Assembly: GCF_030403505.1 (NCBI RefSeq)
Contig: NZ_JAUEMJ010000010.1
Location: 155,833-219,832 of the forward strand
Direction: 5' to 3'
Length of the DNA stretch: 64,000 nt
Source: Glycomyces tritici
GTDB taxonomy: Bacteria > Actinomycetota > Actinomycetes > Mycobacteriales > Micromonosporaceae
Under the pieces are notes generated by a model. It worked only from the letters and a program-made list of their open reading frames with translations. It was not told where the DNA came from and made no database searches. Each line of letters starts with the position of its first letter. Positions within the stretch are counted from its first letter, which is position 1. Positions 7,817 to 16,121 of the stretch are shown piece by piece. The position numbers and the translations under genes were made by a program.

Positions 7817-8797
7817 ATGATCATCCATGCGCCCCTTGGCGACAGTGCCGACACTGCGACCACCCTCAAGGGACTGACGACGGCCGGATTCACCGCGCTC
7901 GGCGTCGGGTTCGCCGCTATGGTCGTCCTCCACGCGACCTCCGGCCTCAACCCCGTCGAGGTCGTCATCAGCCTCCACCTCTACACCCCGCTCGGCTGGC
8001 TCCTGCCCGTCGCGCTCGTCCTCTTCGGCCTCGGCGCCTGCGCGTTCGCGGCCGTCGCCCGCCGCGTCGACGCCCCGCGCTGGCTCAGCCCGATGCTGCT
8101 GGTCTGGGCCGGGTTCCTGGGCCTGGTGGCCCTCTTCCCGACCGACCCGCCCGGCCTCCCCGAGGTGTCGCTGATCTCGGCGATCCACCGCTACGCGGCG
8201 TTCTGCGCGTTCAGCACCATGGCCGTCATGGGCCTCGCGTTCGCCCGCTGGGCGAAGGGCACCGAATGCCCCGAGAAGACCCGCAGGTCGATCCTCGCGG
8301 CCAGCTGGATCGCCGTCGTCGCGCTCACCGCCTGCTCGGCGCCGTACGTCGCCGAGTGGTTCGGGGTGCCGCGCGAGCCCGGCGCGTTCGCGGCCGGCCT
8401 GCTGCAGCGCACCACGGTGGGCATGGAGCTGGTGGCCCTGGCGTTCGTGGGCGCCTGGCTCAAGGGCTCAGTAGAAGCCCTCGGCCTCGGATTTGGCCCA
8501 GGCGTCGCAGGGGGCGTCGTAGCGCCGCTCGATGTAGTCGAGGCCCCAGAGGATCTGCGTGACCGGGTTGGTGCGCCAGTCGTCGCCGAAGGACGCCATC
8601 TTGTTCCCGGGGTAGGACTGCGGAATGCCGTAGGCGCCGATCGAGTTCTCGGCCAGTTCGTTCCAGCCGGACTCCTTGTCCCACAGGAGCTCCAGACACG
8701 CGAACTGCTCCAGGTCGAACCCGGCCTCGAGCGTGAGCGCGCAGCCCGTCGCCTTGTTCCCGGAGAACTCGTCGCAGCTGGCCGGGATGTCGACTGA
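7817..8797 (+). CDS. DUF998-type integral membrane protein with a long antisense tail
   Basis: From ATG 7817 the first ~220 residues contain about six hydrophobic helices and the pattern ALFPTDPPG followed by IHRYAAFCAFSTM, characteristic of the DUF998 family (FPTD and IH motifs), whose function is unknown. Helices should end near AFVGAWLKG at about 8465. The frame has no stop there and stays open through ~330 bases that lie antisense to the convergent lysozyme-like gene (8468-9139). The tail (FGPGVAGGVVAPLDVVEAPED...) resembles antisense translation, not a domain. Either the stop was lost or the protein really has a 110-residue extension. Confidence 0.75.
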   Translation: MIIHAPLGDSADTATTLKGLTTAGFTALGVGFAAMVVLHATSGLNPVEVVISLHLYTPLGWLLPVALVLFGLGACAFAAVARRVDAPRWLSPMLLVWAGFLGLVALFPTDPPGLPEVSLISAIHRYAAFCAFSTMAVMGLAFARWAKGTECPEKTRRSILAASWIAVVALTACSAPYVAEWFGVPREPGAFAAGLLQRTTVGMELVALAFVGAWLKGSVEALGLGFGPGVAGGVVAPLDVVEAPEDLRDRVGAPVVAEGRHLVPGVGLRNAVGADRVLGQFVPAGLLVPQELQTRELLQVEPGLERERAARRLVPGELVAAGRDVD

Positions 8798-9139
8798 CGT
8801 CGGGTTGTTGTTCGCGGCGGCCTCCTCAGCGGCCTGGTCGGCGTCCTCCTGGGCGTCGTTCAGGCCGTTCGCCTTGTCCGCGGCGTACTCGAAGACCGCT
8901 TCGGCCTTGACCGTGACGTCGGCGCCTGCGGTCGCGGCGATGTAGTCGCGGTGGTGCCCGCGCGCCTCCTCGTAGGCCGCCTCGGCGTCGGCCTGCTGCT
9001 CGGCGGCGGCCTGCCCGGGGTGCTCGGCGTCGATCTCGGCGGGGTGGTCGGTGACGGCGGAGACGGCGATGAGGGCGCCGATCGCGAGCACCACGAGGGC
9101 GGCGATCCGGGCCCCGTAGCGGGTCAGCTTCGGGATCAT
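8468..9139 (-). CDS. Secreted/anchored lysozyme-like (transglycosylase-like) protein, copy 1
   Basis: A 223-residue protein starting at ATG 9137-9139. An N-terminal signal anchor (residues ~8-30) is followed by a helical, Ala/Glu-rich spacer (~40-115) and a small C-terminal domain with WDKESGWN, GAYGIPQSYPGNKM, WRTNPVTQILWGLDYIERRY and a cysteine pair. The Glu in KESGWN sits where the catalytic acid of lytic transglycosylases is found, and the SLT-like fold is compact, as in actinobacterial resuscitation or aggregation-promoting factor-like proteins. It probably cleaves or binds peptidoglycan outside the membrane. It is a tandem paralogue of the next gene, which is transcribed first. Confidence 0.82.
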   Translation of the reverse strand: MIPKLTRYGARIAALVVLAIGALIAVSAVTDHPAEIDAEHPGQAAAEQQADAEAAYEEARGHHRDYIAATAGADVTVKAEAVFEYAADKANGLNDAQEDADQAAEEAAANNNPTSVDIPASCDEFSGNKATGCALTLEAGFDLEQFACLELLWDKESGWNELAENSIGAYGIPQSYPGNKMASFGDDWRTNPVTQILWGLDYIERRYDAPCDAWAKSEAEGFY

Positions 9140-9189
9140 GGGGGCTCCAAGAAAAGACCGCCGCCCGGCGGACCGGGCAGCGGCGGGGT

Positions 9190-9879
9190 CTAGTACCAGC
9201 CGACGTCTTCGGAGTGGTTCCAGGCTTCGCAGGGCGTGCCGTAGCGGCCCTCGATGTAGCCCAGGCCCCACTCGATCTGGGTGACGGGGTTGGTCTCCCA
9301 GTCGGCGCCCTCGCTGGCCATCTTGTCGCCGGGGAGGGCCTGCGGGATGCCGTAGGCGCCGATCCCGTTGGCGGCGGTGTGGTTCCAGCCGGACTCGCGG
9401 TCCCACAGTGCCACGAGGCAGCCGATCTCGTCCATGCCGAAACCGTGCTCCTGCGCGAGCGCGCAGCCGGTGGCCTTGTTGCCGGAGTACTCGCCGCAGC
9501 TGCCGGGGATGTCCACATCGGTGCGGCCGGCGTTCGCGGCCTCCTCGGCGGCCTCTTCGGCCTCCTTCTCGGCCTCGTCGGCTTCCTTCTGGGCGTCGTT
9601 GAGGCTGTTCGCCTTGTCGGCGGCGTAGTCGAAGACGGCCTCGGACTTGACGGTGACGTCGGCGCCCGCGGTCTCGGCGATGTAGTTGACGTGCTGGTAG
9701 CGGACTTCCTCGTACGCCGCCTCGGCCTCGGCCTGCTGTTCGGCCGCGGCCTGGCTGGGGTGGTTGGCGTCGGTCTGCCAGAGATTGTCGCTCGCGGCGC
9801 TGACGGCCACGACGGCCCCGAGTGCAAGAACGACCACGGCGGCGATTTTCGCGCCGTAGCGGGTCAGCAGTGGGATCAT
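9190..9879 (-). CDS. Secreted/anchored lysozyme-like (transglycosylase-like) protein, copy 2
   Basis: A 229-residue paralogue of the gene at 8468-9139. It has the same signal anchor (IPLLTRYGAKIAAVVVLALG), the same AAAEQQAEAEAAYEE spacer start, and the same C-terminal domain with WDRESGWN, GAYGIPQALPGDKM, NPVTQIEWGLGYIEGRY and conserved cysteines. Start chosen at ATG 9877-9879, preceded by AGGAG. Longer starts upstream would read through a very strong hairpin. The two copies are 50 bp apart in the same direction, with a G/C-rich hairpin (about 9159-9186) between them that may attenuate copy 1. Role as cell-wall hydrolase is inferred from the family. Confidence 0.82.
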   Translation of the reverse strand: MIPLLTRYGAKIAAVVVLALGAVVAVSAASDNLWQTDANHPSQAAAEQQAEAEAAYEEVRYQHVNYIAETAGADVTVKSEAVFDYAADKANSLNDAQKEADEAEKEAEEAAEEAANAGRTDVDIPGSCGEYSGNKATGCALAQEHGFGMDEIGCLVALWDRESGWNHTAANGIGAYGIPQALPGDKMASEGADWETNPVTQIEWGLGYIEGRYGTPCEAWNHSEDVGWY

Positions 9880-9890
9880 TCGCTCTACTC

Positions 9891-9930
9891 CTGTGTCCCG
9901 GGCGTCTGTCCACAGACGCCCGGGACACAG
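9891..9930 (-). terminator. Perfect 18-bp hairpin between phoH-like gene and copy 2
   Basis: CTGTGTCCCGGGCGTCTG (9891-9908) pairs perfectly with 9913-9930 around a 4-base loop. There is no T run. It can end transcription from the PIN-PhoH gene, but its base overlaps the AGGAG ribosome binding site (9888-9892) of the following lysozyme-like gene, so it could also restrain translation initiation. Confidence 0.75.
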
Positions 9931-9948
9931 CATGCCAGAGCGGTGTCC

Positions 9949-11232
9949 CTAGCCTTCGAGCAGGTTGGTGACCATTTCCGCGATCTCCGAACGCTCACTG
10001 CGCGTAAGCGTCACGTGAGCGAACAGTGGGTGGCCCTTGAGCACGTCGATCACCGAGGCGACCCCGTCGTGGCGGCCCACCCGCAGGTTGTCGCGTTGCG
10101 CGACATCGTGAGTGAGCACCACTTTGGAACCCTGCCCGATGCGCGAGAGCACCGTCAGGAGCACCCCGCGCTCGAGCGACTGCGCCTCGTCGACGATGAC
10201 GAACGCGTCGTGCAACGAGCGCCCGCGGATGTGCGTGAGCGGCAGGACTTCGAGCATCCCGCGCTCCAGCACCTCCGAGATCACGACGTCGTTGGTGACG
10301 GCGCCGAGCGTGTCGAACACGGCCTGGCCCCACGGGCTCATCTTCTCGCCCTCGGAGCCCGGCAGGTAGCCCAGCTGCTGGCCGCCGACCGCGTACAGCG
10401 GCCGGAACACGATGACCTTCTTGAACAGCTCGCGTTCGAGCACCTGCTCGAGCCCGGCGCACAGCGCCATCGCGGACTTGCCGGTGCCGGCCTTCCCGCC
10501 GAGCGAGACGATCCCGATCTCGGGATCGAGCAGCAGGTCGAGCGCGACCCGCTGCTCGGCGGAGCGGCCGTGGACGCCGAAGGCGTCACGACCCCGGATG
10601 AGACGGATCTGCTTGTCCACAGTGACCCGGCCCAGCGCCTTGGAGCTGTTGCCGGTGAGGACGAGCCCGGTGTGGCAGGGCAGCTCCACGTCGTGCGGGA
10701 GCGCCGCTTCGCCGCCGTCGAAGAGCTGGTCGATCACCTCGTCGGCGACGGCGAGCTCGTGCATCCCGGTCCAGGTGGGGTCCACGGCCTGCCCGTGGCG
10801 GTACTCCTCGGTGGGGATGCCGACCGCGGAGGCCTTGACCCGCAGCGGCATGTCCTTGGTGACCAGCACGGCGTCGGCGCCTTCGAGCCCCAGTGCCCGG
10901 GTGACGGCGATGATGCGCGAGTCGTTGGTGTCCACGGCGAAACCGGCCGGCAGGCCGGAGGTGTCGACGTGGTTGAGCTCGACCCGGATGGAACCGCCGT
11001 GGTCCCCGACGGGGATCGGCTGGTCGAGGCGCCCGTGCCTGATGCGGAGTTCGTCGAGGCGCCTGAGGCACTCCCGGGCGAACCAGCCCAGTTCGGGATG
11101 GTGGCGTTTGCCCTCCAGTTCGCTTACTACGACGAGCGGAATGACCACGTGGTGTTCGTCGAACCGTGAGAACGCACCAGGGTCTGATAGCAGAACCGAG
11201 GTGTCGAGGACGTAAGTGCGTTGCACTGGCAC
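9949..11232 (-). CDS. PIN domain-PhoH ATPase fusion (PhoH2-like)
   Basis: A 427-residue cytoplasmic protein with an N-terminal PIN ribonuclease domain (about 1-150; acidic residues Asp10 in VLDTSVLL, Glu40 in SELEGKRH, Asp101/Asp104 in DTNDSR and Asp127) and a C-terminal PhoH-type RecA-like ATPase (Walker [10 protein letters not shown] at 245-253, Walker B VIVDEAQ with Asp348-Glu349, and SKVVLTHD). Fusions of this kind in mycobacteria are described as RNA helicase/ribonucleases. Length and domain order are standard. Start at GTG 11230-11232 with GGGAGG upstream. Both catalytic sites look intact. It stands at the head of a short minus-strand series with the two lysozyme-like genes. Confidence 0.93.
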   Translation of the reverse strand: MPVQRTYVLDTSVLLSDPGAFSRFDEHHVVIPLVVVSELEGKRHHPELGWFARECLRRLDELRIRHGRLDQPIPVGDHGGSIRVELNHVDTSGLPAGFAVDTNDSRIIAVTRALGLEGADAVLVTKDMPLRVKASAVGIPTEEYRHGQAVDPTWTGMHELAVADEVIDQLFDGGEAALPHDVELPCHTGLVLTGNSSKALGRVTVDKQIRLIRGRDAFGVHGRSAEQRVALDLLLDPEIGIVSLGGKAGTGKSAMALCAGLEQVLERELFKKVIVFRPLYAVGGQQLGYLPGSEGEKMSPWGQAVFDTLGAVTNDVVISEVLERGMLEVLPLTHIRGRSLHDAFVIVDEAQSLERGVLLTVLSRIGQGSKVVLTHDVAQRDNLRVGRHDGVASVIDVLKGHPLFAHVTLTRSERSEIAEMVTNLLEG

Positions 11233-11435
11233 GGTCGCCTCCCGGGTGTCGATGTGTAGGGGACGGAGCCCCGTTGGTACTCACACTCTAGTTGGGAGGT
11301 ACGTCACTCCGCCACCGTTAAATGCATTGAAAGCAACACTCGCAGTCACGGCAGCGTCGGAAATCCGACAAAGCAGACACGCCGGGTTATCGTTCGATCA
11401 CAGAAAGCGGGCCGCTTCTCGGCGAGAATGAGCCT

Positions 11436-11702
11436 GTGTCCACCGTGAGCGTCGCCGAACTCAAGTCCGCCATCGCCGCCGCCCTCCAGCAGGTCCGCGA
11501 CGGCCAGGCCGCCATTGCCTCCGCCAGCCAGAACATCGAAGCCGCCCAGGGGAGCCTCACCGCCGTCACCGCAGGCTCGGGCCACGACTCGGTCGCCACC
11601 GCCCAATCGGCGCTCGCCCAGGCGGCCGCCGAACTGGAGCAGTCCCTGGCCGCCACCTTCGCCGCCGCCGAACAGGCCGAGGCGTACGCCGCGACCCTCT
11701 AG
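11436..11702 (+). CDS. Small helical-hairpin protein, first gene of an FtsK-like operon
   Basis: Not a recognised family. The 88 residues form two Ala/Gln-rich amphipathic helices (about 5-43 and 52-88) joined by a Gly/Ser turn (TAGSGHDS). That is the size and topology of WXG100 proteins but without the W-x-G at the turn. It shares the signature EAAQ-x-x-L before the turn with the N-terminus of the next gene product, suggesting related partners. Start GTG 11436; a weak -10 (GAGAAT, 11424-11429) lies so close that the mRNA may be leaderless. It is followed 28 bp later by the second operon gene. Divergent from the PhoH gene. Confidence 0.7.
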   Translation: MSTVSVAELKSAIAAALQQVRDGQAAIASASQNIEAAQGSLTAVTAGSGHDSVATAQSALAQAAAELEQSLAATFAAAEQAEAYAATL

Positions 11703-11730
11703 ACAGTGTCCCTGTAGAACGGAGCCCCCT

Positions 11731-12507
11731 GTGGACGTCGCCGCCCTCGCCGGACGCCTCAAGGCCCTGGCCGCCGACCTCCCGCTGCCCGCCCTCGACA
11801 CCGCCGAGCACTGCTTCGAAGCCGCCCAGGCGGAACTGAAGGAATCCTCACGCGAGTCGAACGCCGAGATCGGCCTCCACAAGCTCGGCGCCGCCCGCGA
11901 ACGCCTCGACGCCGCCCGCGTCCGCCTCGCCGAGGCCGCCACCGCGATCGACGACTACCTCGACGGCATCGGCGCCACAACCGCCGTAGCGGCACCGGCC
12001 CTGGCCGCCCCCAAAGGCGGCACCGCGACGCCGCCGCCGGTCGACCCGCGCCAGTGGTGGACCGACCGCGTGAACGAGCTCTGCGACCGGACCGGCGCCG
12101 CCGACCCGCAGCGGGTGCCGCCCACGCGCCTGTTCAACGACCTGCTCAAAGCCGCCGGCGACGGCAACGCCGAGGCCTACTGCAAGCGCCTGCGCGACGC
12201 CGGCCCCCAGACGGGCGTGAAACTGCCCGGCCTCGCCTGGCCGCTCGTGCGCACCCTCGCCGCCGAGCACCTCGGACGCGCCCCGACCGCGCGCGACGTG
12301 CCCGGCCTGCGCGACAAGTGCGCCGACAAGGTGCGGTCGCTCGTGCCCAAGGCCGAGCCGGACCACATCGGGGCCGCACTCGCCTCGGCCTGCACCTTGG
12401 GGCGCCGGGGCGCCGACGACGACGGCGACGCGGCCCGGACCGCGGCGATGGGCCCGGCCCTGGTCGCGGCCCTGCACCGGTTGAGCAAGAGCGAGCGGAG
12501 GGCCTGA
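11731..12507 (+). CDS. Helical two-part protein of the FtsK-like operon
   Basis: Family not recognised. A 258-residue protein beginning at GTG 11731 with GGAG upstream. Residues 1-85 predict a helical hairpin with EAAQAEL (30-36), matching EAAQGSL in the preceding small protein. A Pro/Ala/Gly linker (~86-110) leads to a second helical domain (about 112-258) containing WWTDRVNEL, RLFNDLLKAAGDGNAEAYCKRL and repeated Arg/Lys/Leu helices. No membrane segment or signal peptide. The stop is 2 bp before the ATG of the ATPase gene, so the two are co-translated. A substrate or adaptor for the ATPase is an inference from context only. Confidence 0.72.
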   Translation: MDVAALAGRLKALAADLPLPALDTAEHCFEAAQAELKESSRESNAEIGLHKLGAARERLDAARVRLAEAATAIDDYLDGIGATTAVAAPALAAPKGGTATPPPVDPRQWWTDRVNELCDRTGAADPQRVPPTRLFNDLLKAAGDGNAEAYCKRLRDAGPQTGVKLPGLAWPLVRTLAAEHLGRAPTARDVPGLRDKCADKVRSLVPKAEPDHIGAALASACTLGRRGADDDGDAARTAAMGPALVAALHRLSKSERRA

Positions 12508-12509
12508 CC

Positions 12510-15341
12510 ATGAGCAGCTGGCGGCGACGACTGGTAGCGGCCATGGGCGACGAACTCGGGCGCGCCCGCGGCGAAGCCCGGTACCTCGCCGAACGCACCT
12601 CGATCGAAGCCGAGCGCGAACGCACCGCGGCCGAGCAGGCCATCACCGACGCCACCCGCAAGCAGGCGCAGCTCGAGAGCATCCACGAGCGCATGCTCGC
12701 CACCCTCAAGGCCCGCAAGGCCACCGCCGTGCGGGAAGGCCACGAAGCGGCCCTCGGCGCGGCCGTGCAGGCGGCACCGGCCGCCGCGGGCGCACTGTGG
12801 AGCGACTGGCAGCCCGAATCGGGCCTGGGGCGCGGCCCGGCGCCACTGCTGCGCGTGGGGCGCATCGCCGACAGCGAGTCGCTGCCTCTGGGGCCCTCCC
12901 TCCCCCCTCCCCACCCGCCCACCACCGCCACCGCCTTGTCGGCCGCCACCTCGACCGGGCGCGCTCCGGTCGAGCGTGGTGATGACCCCGGTGCCTCCGG
13001 AAAACTCCGGATTCGTTCCGGTGCAGCGGTTGCATCCGCCGACGAGTCCAGTGTGGCAGGGGGGTACGACAATCCAGCACCCACGGTGACGGCAATCTCA
13101 CTCCCCGCGCTCGTGCCGCTGCTCGACCGCGCCCACCTGCGCATCGACACCGAAGCGGCGCAAGCACTCCCGGGACTCCTGCTCCGCGCCGTCGGATCGG
13201 TCCCCGCCGGACTCACCCGGCTCCACGTCTACGACCCCGAGCGGCTCGGCGGATCGCTCTCCGCCTTCGCCGCCCTCGGCAAAGCCGGACTCCTCTCCTT
13301 CATCGGCCCCTCCGGACTCCGCGAGACCCTCGACGCGCTCGTCGAGACCGTCCGCCGCGTCAACGCCGAAGTGCTCGCCGGCGAGCACGCCTCCCTCGCC
13401 GAACTCGCCGCCGCCACCGGACGCCGCCCCGAACCCTGGCGCGTCCTCGTCCTGCTCAACGCCGACCTCGCCTCCTGGCCCGCCCACGACCAGGCCCAGC
13501 TCGCGCGCCTGCGCCGCACCGGCGTCGCCGCCGGCGTGCACCTCGTCGTCGTCGGCGACGACACCGCCGGACCCGCCGACCTCCCCCGCCTCACCGCCAC
13601 CGCCTACACCGGACTCCCCGGCGCCGCCCTCGAACTCGACGGCCCCCCGCCCCTGGGCACCATCACCGCCGCCGCCAAAGCCGTCGCCGAGAAGCACCGC
13701 GCCGGCAGGGAACCCGCCCGGCTCGTCGACCTCCTCCCGCCGCGCCTCTGGGCCGCCTCCTCCGCCACCGGCCTCTTCGCCGCCATCGGCGAGACCGCCG
13801 CCGGCGACGTCGCCCGCCTCGCCCTCGGCGACAACCCGCCCCACGCCCTCGTCGGCGGCCCTTCGGGATCGGGCAAGACCAACCTGCTCTACGCCTGGAT
13901 CGCCGGACTCGCCTCCAACTACAGCCCCGACGAACTCGCGCTCTACCTCCTCGACTTCAAAGAAGGCGTCTCCTTCGCCCGCTTCGCCTCCGGCCGCCGC
14001 GACCCCACCTGGCTCCCGCACGTGCGCCTCGTCGGCGTCAACATCAACGACGACCGCGAGTTCGGCCTCGCCCTCCTGCGCCACCTCAAAGAGGAGCTGC
14101 GCCGCCGCGCCGAAGCCGCCAAAGCCCACGAGGCCACCAAACTCGAAGAACTCCGCGCCGCCGACCCCGAAGGCCACTGGCCCCGCATCGTCGCCGTCGT
14201 CGACGAGTTCCAAGTCCTCCTCGAAACCCGCGACGCCGTCACCGACGAAGCCGTCCAGCTCCTCGAGGACCTCGCCCGCCGCGGCCGCAGCCAAGGCATC
14301 CACCTCGTCCTCGCCTCCCAGGACATCGCCGGCATCGAAGCGCTCTGGGGCCGCCCCAGCCTCGTCGCCCAGTTCACCCTCCGCATCGCCCTCCCCAAGG
14401 CCCGCAGGGTCCTCGCCGAGAACAACCACGCCGCCGACACCGTCCCCCGCTTCCACGCCGTCGTCAACGACGAATCCGGGCACACCGGCGCCAACAAGAC
14501 CGTCGCCGTCCCCAACGCCGGGCACGCCGACGCCTGGGAACCGCTCCAGAAGCGGCTCTGGGAAGCCCGCCCCCACGGCAACCAACCGCCCGCCCTCTTC
14601 GACGGCGACCACGTCCCCGACCTCACCCAGACGTCGCCGCCGCCCGAGACCGCCCTCCTCGGCCAGACCATCGACGTCGCCTCCCGCGGCGCCGAACTCG
14701 CCCTCCACCGCGCGCCTGGCCGCAACCTCGCCATCCTCGGCACCAGGGCCGCCGAAGCCGCCGACATCCTCGCCGCCGCCGCCCTCACCGCCGCCCGCGG
14801 CCAGCGCATCGGCGTCGACCTCTGCTGCCTCGAACCCGACGCCGCCCCCTCCGCGCTCGCCCTCGCCTCCGCCCTCGAAGCCGAAGGCGCCGAAGTCGAC
14901 TGGCACGATCAGCTCGACGAGCTCTGCAAGGACTGGGCCGGGCGCTGCGACGGCGCCCTGCGCCTCAACCTCGTCTACGCCGTCGACGCCGGTTCGGCGC
15001 GGCTCGACGCCGCCGGAACCGCCGCCCTGCGCGCCATGCTCATCGACGGCCCCGAACGCCACCTCCACACCCTCGGCTGGTGGCGGTCGGTGCCGCGCCT
15101 GCGCGAGGACCTCGGCGGGTTCTCCGCCCGCTTCGACGCCGTCGACGCGTGGCTCGCCCTCGACGTCCAGGGGCCCGAACTCGCCCCGCTCTCGCCCGCG
15201 AGCGGCGGCCCCGCCTGGTACCCGCGCGTGCGCCGCGGCCTGTACTTCGACCGCGCCCGGCACCGCACCCCGCAGGTCGTCATCCCCTACCGGACCGCCG
15301 CGCTCCTGCCGCGGCCCGAGGCCGTCCTCGACCTGCCGTAA
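12510..15341 (+). CDS. FtsK/EccC-like ATPase
   Basis: A 943-residue protein. Residues 1-80 form a charged coiled coil, 125-190 a Pro/Ala-rich linker, ~195-400 a degenerate ATPase-like module (RVLVLLNADLASW, GVHLVVVGDD), and ~405-700 a canonical FtsK-type domain with Walker A GGPSGSGKTN (about 449), LYLLDFKEGV, Walker B IVAVVDEF (about 563) and LVLASQD. A third, degenerate module (~720-940) starts at RNLAILGTRAAEAADIL. No transmembrane helices are visible, unlike FtsK or EccC. The three-module layout with one live site recalls EccC. Together with two helical-hairpin proteins upstream and a membrane protein downstream it may move protein or DNA; substrate unknown. Confidence 0.8.
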   Translation: MSSWRRRLVAAMGDELGRARGEARYLAERTSIEAERERTAAEQAITDATRKQAQLESIHERMLATLKARKATAVREGHEAALGAAVQAAPAAAGALWSDWQPESGLGRGPAPLLRVGRIADSESLPLGPSLPPPHPPTTATALSAATSTGRAPVERGDDPGASGKLRIRSGAAVASADESSVAGGYDNPAPTVTAISLPALVPLLDRAHLRIDTEAAQALPGLLLRAVGSVPAGLTRLHVYDPERLGGSLSAFAALGKAGLLSFIGPSGLRETLDALVETVRRVNAEVLAGEHASLAELAAATGRRPEPWRVLVLLNADLASWPAHDQAQLARLRRTGVAAGVHLVVVGDDTAGPADLPRLTATAYTGLPGAALELDGPPPLGTITAAAKAVAEKHRAGREPARLVDLLPPRLWAASSATGLFAAIGETAAGDVARLALGDNPPHALVGGPSGSGKTNLLYAWIAGLASNYSPDELALYLLDFKEGVSFARFASGRRDPTWLPHVRLVGVNINDDREFGLALLRHLKEELRRRAEAAKAHEATKLEELRAADPEGHWPRIVAVVDEFQVLLETRDAVTDEAVQLLEDLARRGRSQGIHLVLASQDIAGIEALWGRPSLVAQFTLRIALPKARRVLAENNHAADTVPRFHAVVNDESGHTGANKTVAVPNAGHADAWEPLQKRLWEARPHGNQPPALFDGDHVPDLTQTSPPPETALLGQTIDVASRGAELALHRAPGRNLAILGTRAAEAADILAAAALTAARGQRIGVDLCCLEPDAAPSALALASALEAEGAEVDWHDQLDELCKDWAGRCDGALRLNLVYAVDAGSARLDAAGTAALRAMLIDGPERHLHTLGWWRSVPRLREDLGGFSARFDAVDAWLALDVQGPELAPLSPASGGPAWYPRVRRGLYFDRARHRTPQVVIPYRTAALLPRPEAVLDLP

Positions 15342-15349
15342 GGAGCGCC

Positions 15350-16018
15350 ATGCCCGTCAGCGACACCGAGTACGCCACCGCCGTCGCCGCCTACCTGAAG
15401 GAGCGGTCCGACGCGGACGCCGAGATCCGCGCCGCCGTCGTCGCCTACCGCAGCGAGGCCGACCGGCTGGCCGCCGCCGTCGAGGCCGCCCGGACCGCCC
15501 GCGCCGACGCCGACGGCGCCGCCGTGGACGCCGCGGCGCTCGTGGCCGAGACCGACAAGAACGTCACCGTCATGTGGCGGGCCCTCGGGGACTTCGTGGG
15601 CCACCGCCGCATCGGCCCCACGCCCTCCGCGGGCGAGCCCGACCCGGAGCCGGACGCCGAACGCGTGCGGACCCGGCTCGAACGCTCCGAACGGCTCCTC
15701 TCCCTCGCCCGTCAGGGTGAACTGCCGATCGAGGCGCCCCGGCACACCGAGGTCACCGCCGCCGCGATCGGGCTCGGCCTGGGGGCGCTCGCGGTCTGGG
15801 CGGCGCTGGGGCTGCTGGAGTCCGCGCGCGTGCCGTTCGCCGAGGCCCTGGCGGCGCTGACGTTGTTCGCCGGGGTCGGCACGGGCCCGATCGTGCTGGG
15901 CGCGTGGCTGTCATGGCAGTACCGGGTGCGCCCGCGCCCGGGGCAGACGCTGGTGTGCGTGGGGGCGGCGATCATCGCGGTGTGCGCGCTGGCGGCTCTG
16001 TTCATGCGGGGCCTGTAA
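15350..16018 (+). CDS. Coiled-coil membrane protein of the FtsK-like operon
   Basis: A 222-residue protein with ATG 15350 and a strong AAGGAG site immediately after the ATPase stop. Residues 1-75 are an Ala/Arg/Asp-rich coiled coil, 75-130 a hydrophilic stretch, and 132-222 contain three hydrophobic helices (VTAAAIGLGLGALAVWAALGL, FAEALAALTLFAGVGTGPIVLGAWLS, VCVGAAIIAVCALAALFM). Family unknown. As the only membrane protein of the operon it is the natural anchor for the soluble ATPase encoded just upstream. The nearest gene downstream is ~100 bp away behind an inverted repeat. Confidence 0.75.
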   Translation: MPVSDTEYATAVAAYLKERSDADAEIRAAVVAYRSEADRLAAAVEAARTARADADGAAVDAAALVAETDKNVTVMWRALGDFVGHRRIGPTPSAGEPDPEPDAERVRTRLERSERLLSLARQGELPIEAPRHTEVTAAAIGLGLGALAVWAALGLLESARVPFAEALAALTLFAGVGTGPIVLGAWLSWQYRVRPRPGQTLVCVGAAIIAVCALAALFMRGL

Positions 16019-16067
16019 GGTCCGGGCGTGCCGTATCCGCGGCTCGCGGGCCCTCAGTCGGCAGGGC

Positions 16068-16100
16068 GTTGACGCGATGGGGTACACCTGATGCGTCAAC
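16068..16100. promoter_or_regulatory. Inverted repeat with a TGATGCGTCA operator copy
   Basis: GTTGACGC (16068-16075) and GCGTCAAC (16093-16100) form an 8-bp inverted repeat with 17 bases between. The right half includes TGATGCGTCA (16089-16098), the same 10-mer that forms the triple operator at 461-533. It lies just ahead of the gene at 16122. The left half resembles a -35 but no good -10 follows. Confidence 0.4.
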
Positions 16101-16121
16101 GAAACGTGAGGAGTCCCGTCA

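Noticed and set aside
11436..11702. Calling the 88-residue protein a WXG100 family member
   Set aside because: Length and hairpin topology fit but the W-x-G turn and C-terminal YxxxD/E signal are absent.
13098..15263. 721-codon open frame antisense to the FtsK-like ATPase
   Set aside because: Gly/Glu/Val-rich with no motif; caused by third-position G/C bias of the true gene.
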